Part shown: positions 19,576 through 28,072 of the stretch, in pieces
Layout: each line of letters begins with the position of its first letter
Position numbering within the stretch: the first letter of the stretch is position 1
NCBI RefSeq assembly: GCF_003072125.1
Contig: NZ_QCYH01000003.1
Span: forward strand, 339,534 to 403,533
Source: Pelagivirga sediminicola
GTDB taxonomy: Bacteria; Pseudomonadota; Alphaproteobacteria; Rhodobacterales; Rhodobacteraceae
DNA: 64,000 nt
Direction of reading: 5' to 3'
The notes under the pieces: generated by a model
The model's database searches: none
Seen by the model: the letters and a program-made list of their open reading frames with translations, nothing else
Told to the model about the DNA's origin: nothing
Program-made: the position numbers and the translations under genes

Positions 19576-20901
19576 CTATGCCCCGGTTGCCCACATCGCG
19601 GCGTAGACCGGCCAGAACCACGCCCGCCGAAACCGCCCCAGCGGCCAGCGTTTCGGCGGGCTTTGCATGATGCGGGGATATGTATTGCCGGGCGTGCGAT
19701 CCTGCGCCAGATCGGCCAGCAGCGCCCCGGCATAGGTGGCCATCGCCACGCCGTTGCCGTGATAGGACAGCGCCGTGAACGCGCCCGGCATCGTGTCGAT
19801 CGGTCCGACATAGGGGGTCAGATCGCGCGCGAGGCTCAGCAGGCCATGCCAGCGATGGGGCGCATCGACATCGCGCCAGGCGGGAAACATCGTGTCGAAA
19901 TGTTGGCGGATGTTGTGGTCCATGCGCGCGTCCGCCCAAGGCGCGCTGAATAGCCCGTCGCGCATTCCGAACAGCATGCGGTTGTCCGGCATCAGGCGGA
20001 AGTAATGCAGGAAAAACCTGTCGTCAAAGCACGCCTGACGCGTGGTCCAGCCTTGGGCCGCCAGTTCGTCCCCGGTCATCGGGCGGGTGACCAGCACGTT
20101 GGACTGCGTCGGCAGGTAGCGGCCCTTCATCCAGTCCGGCAGATCATCCGAGCTGTATCCGTTCGTCGCCACGATCAGGCGGCGGGCCTGAATACGGGCC
20201 TCGGCGGTGGTCAGGGTAAAGCTGCGCCCTTGCTCGATCCGTTGGACGGGGCTGCGTCCGCTGATGCGCACGCCTGCGGCGCGGGCGGCGGTGGCGAGCC
20301 CCTGGACGTATTTCATCGGGTTCAGGGAAAATCCGATGGGCGTGGTCAGCGCGCCGTGAAAGGACCCGCTCATGCCGTTCTGTGCCAGCGCATCCTTGGG
20401 CGTCAGCGTGGGCGTGACGCCGTAATCGCGCTCGATGTCCTGCGCCCGTTTGTCAAACCCGGCATAGGCGGCGGGGGTGTGGGCCATCACGGTTTCGCCG
20501 TCCGAATGGCGGTCCACCTGCATGTCATGGCGGGTTATCAGATCTTCGGCCAGCTTTACCGCCTGCGGCTCGGTCATGCGGAATTCGCGGCGCGCGTCCT
20601 CTCCGAACTGGCGGGCGAGGGCTTTGTCGCTGGCGGCCGATCCGCCGAGACAGCAAAAGCCGCCATTGCGCCCCGACGCGCCCCACCCGACATCATGCGC
20701 CTCAAGCACGATCACATCCGCGCCGTCCTGCGCCAGATGGAGCGCGGCGGACAGGCCGGTGAAGCCGGCGCCGATGATCGCGACATCCGCCGTCAGGGTG
20801 CCGCGCGCAGGCGGGTTTGCCTCGGCGTCCACCGTGGTGGGCCAATAGCAGTTCGCGCGCGGCGCCTCGCCATAGGCATGAGGCGGATAGATCCGCATCA
20901 T
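19576..20901 (-). CDS. FAD-dependent amine oxidase, gamma-glutamylputrescine oxidase-like
   Basis: The 441-residue DAO-type flavoprotein has the dinucleotide-binding motif VAIIGAGFTGLSAALHLA (about 39-56) and GWGASGRNGGFC, which is the PuuB-type flavin loop. The N-terminal SYYWPTT-like region and the GLLSLARDLTPYVGPIDTMPG stretch also fit. It would oxidise putrescine or its gamma-glutamyl adduct. It overlaps the downstream-numbered permease gene by 4 bp, so it is the last gene of the pot operon on the minus strand. Confidence 0.82.
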   Translation of the reverse strand: MMRIYPPHAYGEAPRANCYWPTTVDAEANPPARGTLTADVAIIGAGFTGLSAALHLAQDGADVIVLEAHDVGWGASGRNGGFCCLGGSAASDKALARQFGEDARREFRMTEPQAVKLAEDLITRHDMQVDRHSDGETVMAHTPAAYAGFDKRAQDIERDYGVTPTLTPKDALAQNGMSGSFHGALTTPIGFSLNPMKYVQGLATAARAAGVRISGRSPVQRIEQGRSFTLTTAEARIQARRLIVATNGYSSDDLPDWMKGRYLPTQSNVLVTRPMTGDELAAQGWTTRQACFDDRFFLHYFRLMPDNRMLFGMRDGLFSAPWADARMDHNIRQHFDTMFPAWRDVDAPHRWHGLLSLARDLTPYVGPIDTMPGAFTALSYHGNGVAMATYAGALLADLAQDRTPGNTYPRIMQSPPKRWPLGRFRRAWFWPVYAAMWATGA

Positions 20902-21710
20902 GTGCCTGCCGCGCGCTCGTCCGCCTGCCGTTTCAGGCTGCTTCGCTTGCTGATCAGCGATGCGGATATGACGCCGACCGTCACCACCGAAATCATAAGG
21001 GTCGACAATGCGTTGATCTCGGGGCTCAGGCCCAGGCGGATCGACGACCAGATCTTGATCGGCAGCGTGGTCGAGGATGGCCCGGCGGTGAAGCTGGCGA
21101 TCACCAGATCGTCAAGGCTGAGCGTGAAGGCCAGCAGCCAGCCGGAGATGACCGCCGGCGCGATGATGGGCAGCGTGACGAGGAAAAACGCCTGCATCTG
21201 CGAACAGCCCAGATCCAGCGCCGCTTCCTCCAGCGATTGATCGAAGCTGACAAGGCGCGAGGACACCACGACCGACACGTAGCACATCGAAAATGTCGTA
21301 TGCGCCAGCACGATGGTCAGAACGCCCCGGTCGATGTTCAGGCCGATGAACAGCAGCAGCAGCGACAGGCCGGTGATGACCTCCGGCATGACGAGCGGCG
21401 CATAGATCATGCCGGAAAACAGCGTGCGCCCGGCAAAGCGGCCCGACCGGACCAGCACCAGCGCCGCCATCGTGCCCAGCACCGTGGCGATGGATGAGGA
21501 CAGGACCGCCACCTTGACCGTGACCCACGCGGCATCCAGAAACGCCTGATTCTGGAGCAATTCGCCATACCAGCGGGTGGAAAACCCGGCCCAGACCGTG
21601 ACCAGCTTACCCGCGTTGAAGCTGTAGATGATCAGGATCACCATCGGCAGATACAGGAACGCGAATCCCAGCGTCAGGGACGTGGCGTTGAACCATGTGA
21701 CGCGCCTCAT
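20898..21710 (-). CDS. potI: Polyamine-type ABC transporter permease (PotI-like)
   Basis: A 270-residue inner-membrane subunit with six predicted helices and the EAA loop EEAALDLGCSQMQAFFLVTLPIIAP that docks on the ATPase. It ends with a short basic cytoplasmic tail. It lies in the order SBP-ATPase-permease-permease like E. coli potFGHI. Its start overlaps the stop of the preceding permease gene by 4 bp. Confidence 0.85.
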   Translation of the reverse strand: MRRVTWFNATSLTLGFAFLYLPMVILIIYSFNAGKLVTVWAGFSTRWYGELLQNQAFLDAAWVTVKVAVLSSSIATVLGTMAALVLVRSGRFAGRTLFSGMIYAPLVMPEVITGLSLLLLFIGLNIDRGVLTIVLAHTTFSMCYVSVVVSSRLVSFDQSLEEAALDLGCSQMQAFFLVTLPIIAPAVISGWLLAFTLSLDDLVIASFTAGPSSTTLPIKIWSSIRLGLSPEINALSTLMISVVTVGVISASLISKRSSLKRQADERAAGT

Positions 21711-22597
21711 CCTTCGGCCTCCCGCTGTTTTTGCTCATTGCGCTGGAACAGCACGATGGGGATGATCAGGATCAGCAGCAGAATGACCGCCACGGCACTG
21801 GCCACCGGCCAGTCGCGGTTGTTGAAGAATTCCTCCCACAGGACCTTGCCGATCATCAGGGTTTTCGACCCGCCCAGCAGCGACGGGATGACAAACTCGC
21901 CGATGGTGGGGATGAAGACCAGAAAACAGCCCGCGATGATGCCGTTTTTCGACAGCGGGAACGTCACCAGCCAGAAGGCCGTCAGGCGGCTGCATCCCAG
22001 ATCCTCGGCCGCCTCCAGCAAGGATGCGTCCATCCGTTCCAGCGCGGCATAGATCGGCAGGATCATGAAGGGCAGATAGGTGTAAACGATGCCGATATAG
22101 ACCGCGATATTGGTATTGAGGATCGTCAACGGCTCGGAGATGAGGCCCAGCGACAGCAAAAGCTGGTTCAGATATCCCTCGTTCGACAGGATGCCGACCC
22201 AGGAATAGACCCGGATCAGGAAGCTGGTCCAGAAGGGCAGGATCACCAGCATCATCAGTGTCGGACGCCAGTGATCCGGCGCGCTGGCCATGCCGTAGGC
22301 GATGGGATAGGCGACGATCAGGGTCAGGAATGTCGCGACAAAGGCGATTTTCAGCGACGAAAGATATGCCTTCCAGTAAAGATCGTCGGTGGTGAGGAAT
22401 TCGAAATTCTCGAAATCCAGCTCGGCAAAGAATGCGCGGATACCCTCCCAGCCTGCGCTGAAATCCAGCGTCGGGGTATAGGGGGGAATGGCCAGTGCCG
22501 TGTCGCTGAGGCTGATTTTCAGCACGATCAGGAACGGCACCAGAAACAGGGCCAGCAGCCAGAAATAGGGAACGGCGATCAGGATCAGGCGGCGCAT
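21707..22597 (-). CDS. potH: Polyamine-type ABC transporter permease (PotH-like)
   Basis: A 296-residue membrane protein, first helix MRRLILIAVPYFWLLALFLVPF, with the EAA loop LEAAEDLGCSRLTAFWLVTFPLS. The start at 22597 is chosen because the first helix begins there; upstream in-frame codons read antisense-like sequence with no hydrophobic segment. It follows the ATPase gene with 4 bp between and overlaps the next permease. Confidence 0.88.
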   Translation of the reverse strand: MRRLILIAVPYFWLLALFLVPFLIVLKISLSDTALAIPPYTPTLDFSAGWEGIRAFFAELDFENFEFLTTDDLYWKAYLSSLKIAFVATFLTLIVAYPIAYGMASAPDHWRPTLMMLVILPFWTSFLIRVYSWVGILSNEGYLNQLLLSLGLISEPLTILNTNIAVYIGIVYTYLPFMILPIYAALERMDASLLEAAEDLGCSRLTAFWLVTFPLSKNGIIAGCFLVFIPTIGEFVIPSLLGGSKTLMIGKVLWEEFFNNRDWPVASAVAVILLLILIIPIVLFQRNEQKQREAEG

Positions 22598-22601
22598 TGC
22601 T

Positions 22602-23723
22602 CTAGCCCTCCAACAGCACGCCGGCAGTATCGGTCCAGCTGAGCCAGACACTATCCTCCCAGGTGAAGCTGCGGCGCGACAGACGGCGGGTGTTGGCCGT
22701 CTGGGCCTTGATGATCTGGTCATTCTCCAGCTTGACGTGATAGGTCGACAGGTTCCCAAGGTAGGCGATATCGAGGATCGTCCCCTTCAGCGCGTTGCGC
22801 GTGTCGGGCTTGTCGGCCGTGATCGCCACCTTTTCGGGGCGAATGGCCAAGTGGCAGGTCTGCCCGTTCTGGAAATCCTTGCCGGATTCGGCGTGCAGCG
22901 TCGGCTGCCCTTCGGCAAAGTCGATGTCATAGCCGTTGCCGTTTTTCGTCGCGCGCCCCTCGATGATGGTCACGTCCCCGATGAAGTCGGCAACATAGAC
23001 CGAATTGGGCCGCTCATAGATGTTGGCGGGCGTGTCGGCCTGCATGATCTTGCCGTCATCCATCACCGCAACGCGGCTGGCGACGGTCATCGCCTCTTCC
23101 TGATCGTGGGTGACGATGACGAATGTCGTGCCGGTCTTTTCCTGAATATCCACCAGCTCGAACTGGGTATCCTGCCGCAGCTTGGCATCCAGCGCGCCCA
23201 ACGGCTCGTCCAGCAGCAGGAGCTTGGGCGCCTTGGCAAGACTGCGGGCAAGCGCGACGCGCTGGCGCTGGCCGCCGGAGATCTGATGCGGCTTGCGCTG
23301 GGCGAATTTCTCCAGGCGGACCAGTTTCAGCATCTGCGCGACGCGCTCGGCGATCTCGTCCTTGGGCTTGCGGTCCCGTTTCAGCCCGAAGGCGATGTTG
23401 TCCCAGACGGACAGATGCGGGAACAGCGCGTAGGACTGGAACATCATGTTTACCGCCCGCTTGTTGGGCGGAATGGGCGCCATGTCCTGACCGGCCAGCA
23501 GGATCGTGCCTTCGGTCGGTTTTTCAAATCCGGCCAGCATCCGCATCATCGTGGTCTTGCCACAGCCCGACGGGCCGAGCAGGGCAAAGAATTCGCGTTC
23601 GTAGATGTCGAATGTCTGGTTGTCGATGGCGACGAATTCGCCGAAGCGCTTGGTTACGTTCTTGAACTGGATCAGCGGCTTGGCCTGCGGATCGTTCCAT
23701 GGCTCGAAAACGGTCTGGCTCAT
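22602..23723 (-). CDS. potG: Polyamine-type ABC transporter ATP-binding protein (PotG-like)
   Basis: A 373-residue ATPase with Walker A GPSGCGKTT, signature SGGQRQRVALARSL, Walker B LLLLDEPLGALD and switch THDQEEAM. A C-terminal TOBE-like domain (about 270-373) is typical of PotA/PotG. The start at 23723 has GGGAG upstream. It powers import of the substrate bound by the PotF-like protein. A terminator hairpin separates it from potF. Confidence 0.92.
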   Translation of the reverse strand: MSQTVFEPWNDPQAKPLIQFKNVTKRFGEFVAIDNQTFDIYEREFFALLGPSGCGKTTMMRMLAGFEKPTEGTILLAGQDMAPIPPNKRAVNMMFQSYALFPHLSVWDNIAFGLKRDRKPKDEIAERVAQMLKLVRLEKFAQRKPHQISGGQRQRVALARSLAKAPKLLLLDEPLGALDAKLRQDTQFELVDIQEKTGTTFVIVTHDQEEAMTVASRVAVMDDGKIMQADTPANIYERPNSVYVADFIGDVTIIEGRATKNGNGYDIDFAEGQPTLHAESGKDFQNGQTCHLAIRPEKVAITADKPDTRNALKGTILDIAYLGNLSTYHVKLENDQIIKAQTANTRRLSRRSFTWEDSVWLSWTDTAGVLLEG

Positions 23724-23745
23724 CTGTGCTCCCGCATGGGGTGTC

Positions 23746-23777
23746 AAAAAAGCCCGCGCAAACCATGTTGCGCGGGC
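23746..23777 (-). terminator. Intrinsic terminator inside the pot operon, after potF
   Basis: On the minus strand a perfect 10-bp stem GCCCGCGCAA / TTGCGCGGGC with a 6-nt loop is followed by six T. It lies between potF and potG, which should give an abundant short potF message and a less abundant full-length one. Confidence 0.8.
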
Positions 23778-23793
23778 CGGGATCTGCGGGGTG

Positions 23794-24879
23794 TCAGGTG
23801 CCCGACTTGATCTTGGTCCACAGGCGCGTGACGACGCGCTGAACCTTCGGCTCGAACGGGGTGGTGGTGAACAGGTTGTTCAGCGTCTCCTCGTCCGGGT
23901 AGACTGCGGTATCGCCGATCACGTCTTCGACCAGATATTCCTGCGCCGCCTTGTTGCCGTTGGCGTAATAGACATAGTTCGACGCCGCCGCCGCGTTTTC
24001 GGGATCCATGATGAAGTTCAGGAACTTGTGCGCGCCGTCCGGGTTGGGCGCATCGACCGGGATCGCCATCTGGTCAAACCACATCTGCGCACCCTCCTTG
24101 GGGGCGTTATAGACGATCTCGACACCGTTATCGGCCTCGGCCGCACGGTCGCGCGCCTGAAGGATGTCACCGGACCAGCCGACGGCGACGCAGATATCGC
24201 CGTTCGCCAGCGCGTTGATGAACTCGCTGGAGTGGAATTTGCGGATATAGGGCCGGACGGGCATGAACACGTCCTCGACCTTTGCGATCACGTCGGGATC
24301 GTGGCTGTCGGGGTCCTCGCCCAGGAATTTCAGCGCCATCGGGATCATCTCGGCAGGGGCATCCAGGAAATGCACGCCGCATTCTGCCAGCTTTTCCATG
24401 TTCTCGGGTTTGAACACCAGATCGAGCGAGCCGATCGGGGCATCCTCGCCCAGCGCCTCGCGGACCTTGCCGACGTTCACGCCGATGCCGGTCGTGCCCC
24501 ACATGTAGTTGATCGAATATTCGTTGCCCGGATCATACTGCTCGGTCCGGTCGGCAATGAGCTGCCACAGGTTGTCGTGATTCGGCAGCTTCTCCATATC
24601 CAGCTTCTGAAAGGCGCCGGCCGTGATCTGGCGCTGAAGGAACGTGCCCGAGGGCACAACCACGTCATAGCCGGATCCGCCGGCCAGCATCTTCGTCTCC
24701 AGTACCTCGTTGCTGTCGAACACGTCATAGATCAGATCGAGCCCGGTTTCGCTCCGGAACTTGTCCAGCAACGATTCGTCGATGTAGTCGGACCAGTTGT
24801 AGACGCGGACTTCCTCGGCCATTGCGGCGGTGGCCGTGAGCGCAGCCGCGATCGTGATGGTCAGAATGGTATTCTTCAT
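23794..24879 (-). CDS. potF: Putrescine-type periplasmic substrate-binding protein (PotF-like)
   Basis: The 361-residue protein begins with a signal peptide (MKNTILTITIAAALTATAAMA, cleavage before EEVRVYNWSDY). EEVRVYNWSDYIDESLL is the classic PotD/PotF start of the mature chain, and YDVVVPSGTFLQRQ and GVNVGKVREALG follow the family. It binds a polyamine, probably putrescine, and hands it to PotGHI. Its 5' region is shared with the divergent GntR regulator gene. Confidence 0.9.
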   Translation of the reverse strand: MKNTILTITIAAALTATAAMAEEVRVYNWSDYIDESLLDKFRSETGLDLIYDVFDSNEVLETKMLAGGSGYDVVVPSGTFLQRQITAGAFQKLDMEKLPNHDNLWQLIADRTEQYDPGNEYSINYMWGTTGIGVNVGKVREALGEDAPIGSLDLVFKPENMEKLAECGVHFLDAPAEMIPMALKFLGEDPDSHDPDVIAKVEDVFMPVRPYIRKFHSSEFINALANGDICVAVGWSGDILQARDRAAEADNGVEIVYNAPKEGAQMWFDQMAIPVDAPNPDGAHKFLNFIMDPENAAAASNYVYYANGNKAAQEYLVEDVIGDTAVYPDEETLNNLFTTTPFEPKVQRVVTRLWTKIKSGT

Positions 24880-24922
24880 TTTTATCTCCCGTTGGATCGG
24901 TAATCATGTTACCGCTGCCGCG

Positions 24923-24956
24923 AATTTGATCAAGTTTTATCGCTTATGGCAATATG
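24923..24956. promoter_or_regulatory. Candidate GntR operator region between potF and its divergent regulator
   Basis: The interval holds AATTTGATCA (24923-24932, with palindromic core TTGATCAA) and CAATATG (24950-24956). Both words recur in the promoter of the aminotransferase gene at 25720-25746. The shared words suggest binding by the same regulator, encoded at 25026; this is inference. Confidence 0.45.
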
Positions 24957-25025
24957 GTAATGTTTTCACGGGGCCGTTAAACTCGCAACCGGCGACATTG
25001 CAAAACCTTCGGAGCGTCATTTTCA

Positions 25026-25712
25026 ATGCAGCGTTCAGTCCAGACCACCAGCACGACCGCGCCTGCGATGCCGGCCCATGCCCAGGTTTATCTGCGCCTG
25101 CGTGACATGGTGCTCTACGGTGATCTGACACCGGGGCAGGCGGTCACGATCCAGGGCCTGACCGAGCGGCTGAGCGCCGGCATGACCCCCGTTCGCGAGG
25201 CGATCCGCCGACTGATTTCGCAAGGCGCGCTGGAGTCGCGCGGCAACAGACGGGTCAGTGTCCCGCTGCTGACCGCCGCCGATATCAGCGAGATCATCGT
25301 GGCGCGCGAATGGCTGGATCCGTATCTGACACGGCAGGCGATGACATGCCTGACCGCGGCGGACATAGACGCGTTGACGCGGCTGGACCGCGCTCTGGAC
25401 GGGGCGATCCGGCAGGGCGATCTGCGGGCTTATCTGCATCTGAATCATCAGTTTCACCTTCACATCTACAAACTAGCGCAGTCGCCCATCCTGTCCGATC
25501 TGGCCGAGGGGCTATGGCTGCGCTTCGGCCCGTCGATGCGTGTTCTGTGCGGGCGGATGGGCACGCAGAACCTGCCCGACAATCACAAGCAGACGCTGAT
25601 CGCCATGCAGGCGGGCGACGCCGATGCGGCGGCCGCCGCGATTCAGGCGGATGTCCGGCAGGGCATGGATCAACTGCGCGCCTCCCTGTCCGAGGGCGCA
25701 GATTACGAGTGA
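25026..25712 (+). CDS. GntR family regulator with FCD domain
   Basis: A 228-residue one-component regulator. The winged helix-turn-helix lies at about 20-85 (LRDMVLYGDLTPGQAVTIQGLTERL.. MTPVREAIRRLISQGALESR) and the helical FCD effector domain after residue 90, with a metal-site-like REWLDPYLTR and histidines in HLNHQFHLHIYKL. It is divergent from the pot importer and followed by an aminotransferase, so it probably responds to a polyamine or a breakdown product. It resembles the second FCD-GntR at 52430. Confidence 0.88.
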   Translation: MQRSVQTTSTTAPAMPAHAQVYLRLRDMVLYGDLTPGQAVTIQGLTERLSAGMTPVREAIRRLISQGALESRGNRRVSVPLLTAADISEIIVAREWLDPYLTRQAMTCLTAADIDALTRLDRALDGAIRQGDLRAYLHLNHQFHLHIYKLAQSPILSDLAEGLWLRFGPSMRVLCGRMGTQNLPDNHKQTLIAMQAGDADAAAAAIQADVRQGMDQLRASLSEGADYE

Positions 25713-25719
25713 TTCGATT

Positions 25720-25746
25720 GACAATATGTAATTTGATCATATTGTC
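25720..25746. promoter_or_regulatory. Candidate operator: 9-9-9 inverted repeat over the aminotransferase promoter
   Basis: GACAATATG and CATATTGTC form perfect 9-bp arms separated by 9 bp. The left arm overlaps a TTGACA box at 25718-25723, and the right arm covers the place of a -10 element (TATTGT, 25740-25745, 16-bp spacing). A repressor here would block RNA polymerase binding. The spacer carries part of AATTTGATCA, which also occurs at 24923. Confidence 0.55.
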
Positions 25747-25807
25747 GCCGCCACTTGGGTAGGCCGTCCCGCTGCCCTGTCAAATTCAGTGAATGAAAGG
25801 CCAGCAC

Positions 25808-27202
25808 ATGAACATGATTGCCAACCACCCGCCCACAGCCGAGCTTCAGGCGCTGGATGCCGCGCACCACCTGCACCCCTTCACCCATGGCGGCGAGTTG
25901 AAGCAGAAGGGCGCGCGCGTCATCACCCGCGCCAAGGGCGTGACGCTGACCGACAGCGACGGCAACGATTACCTCGACGGGATGGCGGGCCTTTGGTGCG
26001 TCAACATCGGCTATGGCCGGGACGAGCTGGCCGAGGCCGCGTCGCGCCAGATGCGCGAGCTGCCCTATTACAACACGTTCTTTCAGACCACGCATGTGCC
26101 CGCCATCGCGCTGGCGAACAAGCTGGCGGAACTGGCGCCGCGCGATCTGAACCACGTGTTCTTTGCCGGCTCCGGGTCCGAGGCGAATGACACCAACATC
26201 CGCATGGTGCGCACCTATTGGGCCGAAAAGGGCAAGCCGGAAAAGAACGTCATCATCAGCCGCAAGAACGCCTATCACGGCTCCTCCATGGGCAGCGGAT
26301 CGCTGGGCGGGATGTCCTTCATGCACGAGCAGGGCGGCCTGCCGATCCCCGACATCTGCCACATCGATCAGCCGCATTGGTGGAAGGAAGGCGGCGACAT
26401 GTCCCCCGAGGAATTCGGGCTGGAGCGTGCACGCCAATTGGAGCAGAAGATCGAGGAGTTGGGCGAGGACCGCGTCGCGGCCTTCATCGCCGAGCCGGTT
26501 CAGGGCGCCGGCGGTGTCGTCATCGCGCCCAGCACCTACTGGCCCGAAATTCAGCGCATCTGCGACAAGTACGAGATCCTGCTGATCGCCGACGAGGTGA
26601 TCTGTGGCTTTGGGCGCACGGGCAGCTGGTTCGGATCGGAGACGCTGAACATCCGCCCGCATATCATGACCATCGCCAAGGGCCTGAGCAGCGGCTATGC
26701 GCCCATCGGCGGCTCGATCGTGTGTGACGAGGTGGCCGAGGTCATCAACAATTGCGAATTCGCGCACGGCTATACCTATTCGGGGCACCCGATGGCTTGC
26801 GCGGTCGCGCTGGAAAACCTGCGCATCCTTGAAGAAGAGGGCATCGTCGACCGCGTCGCCAGCCATTCGGCCGCTTATCTGGCGGACAAGTGGAAAGGTC
26901 TGGCCGATCATCCGCTGGTGGGCGAGGCGACGACCATCGGCATGATGGGCTCGATCGTGCTGACGCCCGATGCCTCCAGCCGTGCGGCCTTTGCCGGGGA
27001 CGAGGGCGACGCCGGGCTGATCACGCGCGAGCATTGCTTCCAGAACGGTCTGATCATGCGGCATGTGGGCGATCGCATGATCATCTCGCCGCCGCTGATC
27101 ATCACGGATGCCGAGATGGACACACTGGTCGAGCGGGCATGGAAGGCGCTGGATCTGGCGCACAAGCAGCTGAAGGACGAAGGCAAGCTGAAAGCCGCCT
27201 GA
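25808..27202 (+). CDS. Class III aminotransferase, putrescine/omega-amino type
   Basis: The 464-residue PLP enzyme has the class III features: AGSGSEANDTNIRMVR, LLIADEVICGFGRTG with the cofactor aspartate, and TIAKGLSSGYAPIGG with the PLP lysine. The overall match to SpuC/putrescine-pyruvate aminotransferases, together with the neighbouring polyamine genes, suggests it moves the amino group of putrescine or a related omega-amine. It could also be a beta-alanine aminotransferase. ATG 25808 is preferred, with AAAGG upstream. Confidence 0.82.
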   Translation: MNMIANHPPTAELQALDAAHHLHPFTHGGELKQKGARVITRAKGVTLTDSDGNDYLDGMAGLWCVNIGYGRDELAEAASRQMRELPYYNTFFQTTHVPAIALANKLAELAPRDLNHVFFAGSGSEANDTNIRMVRTYWAEKGKPEKNVIISRKNAYHGSSMGSGSLGGMSFMHEQGGLPIPDICHIDQPHWWKEGGDMSPEEFGLERARQLEQKIEELGEDRVAAFIAEPVQGAGGVVIAPSTYWPEIQRICDKYEILLIADEVICGFGRTGSWFGSETLNIRPHIMTIAKGLSSGYAPIGGSIVCDEVAEVINNCEFAHGYTYSGHPMACAVALENLRILEEEGIVDRVASHSAAYLADKWKGLADHPLVGEATTIGMMGSIVLTPDASSRAAFAGDEGDAGLITREHCFQNGLIMRHVGDRMIISPPLIITDAEMDTLVERAWKALDLAHKQLKDEGKLKAA

Positions 27203-27244
27203 GGGTTTTCACCGCCTGGGCCCTGGCCCCCGATCTGCCAACGG

Positions 27245-27279
27245 AACCGCGCAAAGCTGACGGGCTTTGCGCGGTTTTT
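27245..27279 (+). terminator. Intrinsic terminator after the aminotransferase gene
   Basis: A perfect 13-bp stem AACCGCGCAAAGC / GCTTTGCGCGGTT with a 6-nt loop (TGACGG) is followed by TTT. It closes the regulator/aminotransferase unit. Confidence 0.9.
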
Positions 27280-27394
27280 CGTTGCCGCTGCGCCGCGGCG
27301 ATGATTTCTGAAGGGATGCGTTTCTGTTTGCCATTCGCGATGGCCCGCTATCTGATCCGATATTGCCGGGTGCGGCCCTGAACGTGAGGATCAG

Positions 27395-28072
27395 ATGACA
27401 AGACGCAGAAAAGAGGCACGGCACGACACGTTCGCCATCATCGGCCTTGGAAATTTCGGCAGCACCGTCGCGACCGAGCTGATGCGGTTCGGCAACCATG
27501 TCATCGGCATGGACCACGACGAACACGCGGTGAATGCGCAGGCCGAAACGCTGAGCCAGGCGCTGATCGTCGATGCCCGCGATGAGGCGGCGCTGCGCGA
27601 GGCGGGCGTTGCCGATTGTCACATCGCGCTGATCGCGATCGGCGACGATCTGGAATCCAGCATCCTTGCCGCGATCAACGTCAAGACGCTGGGCGTGCCT
27701 GTCGTCTGGGCCAAGGCGATGAGCAAGACCCATCACCGCATCCTCAGCAAGCTGAAGGTGGACCGCATCATCCACCCCGAAGTGGAGGTGGGCCAGCATA
27801 TCGCGCAGGTTCTGCACAATCCGCTGGTGCGCGATTATGTCAGCCTTGGCAACGGGTTCAACGTGGTGAACTTCCGCATCCCCGAATCGCTTGAAGGCAA
27901 GACGCTGTCCGATATTCCCTATGACGAGAAATACGATCTGCGCTGTATCGGTGCCATGCGGGGGACCGAGTGGCTGGGATGTGACGGCGATGATGTCACG
28001 CTGCGCAAGGACGATCTGCTTTTGCTGCTGGGGCAGCGGCCAAACCTGCGCAGTTTCGCGGCGAGTCTTTGA
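27395..28072 (+). CDS. Potassium uptake regulatory subunit (TrkA/KtrA family)
   Basis: A 225-residue cytoplasmic RCK protein. The N-terminal Rossmann domain has AIIGLGNFGSTVATEL (about 14-29), and a TrkA-C domain follows at about 140-225. It binds nucleotide and gates the membrane subunit encoded next. The gene stop overlaps the following start (TGATG). The single RCK unit is the Ktr form rather than the double TrkA. Confidence 0.92.
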   Translation: MTRRRKEARHDTFAIIGLGNFGSTVATELMRFGNHVIGMDHDEHAVNAQAETLSQALIVDARDEAALREAGVADCHIALIAIGDDLESSILAAINVKTLGVPVVWAKAMSKTHHRILSKLKVDRIIHPEVEVGQHIAQVLHNPLVRDYVSLGNGFNVVNFRIPESLEGKTLSDIPYDEKYDLRCIGAMRGTEWLGCDGDDVTLRKDDLLLLLGQRPNLRSFAASL

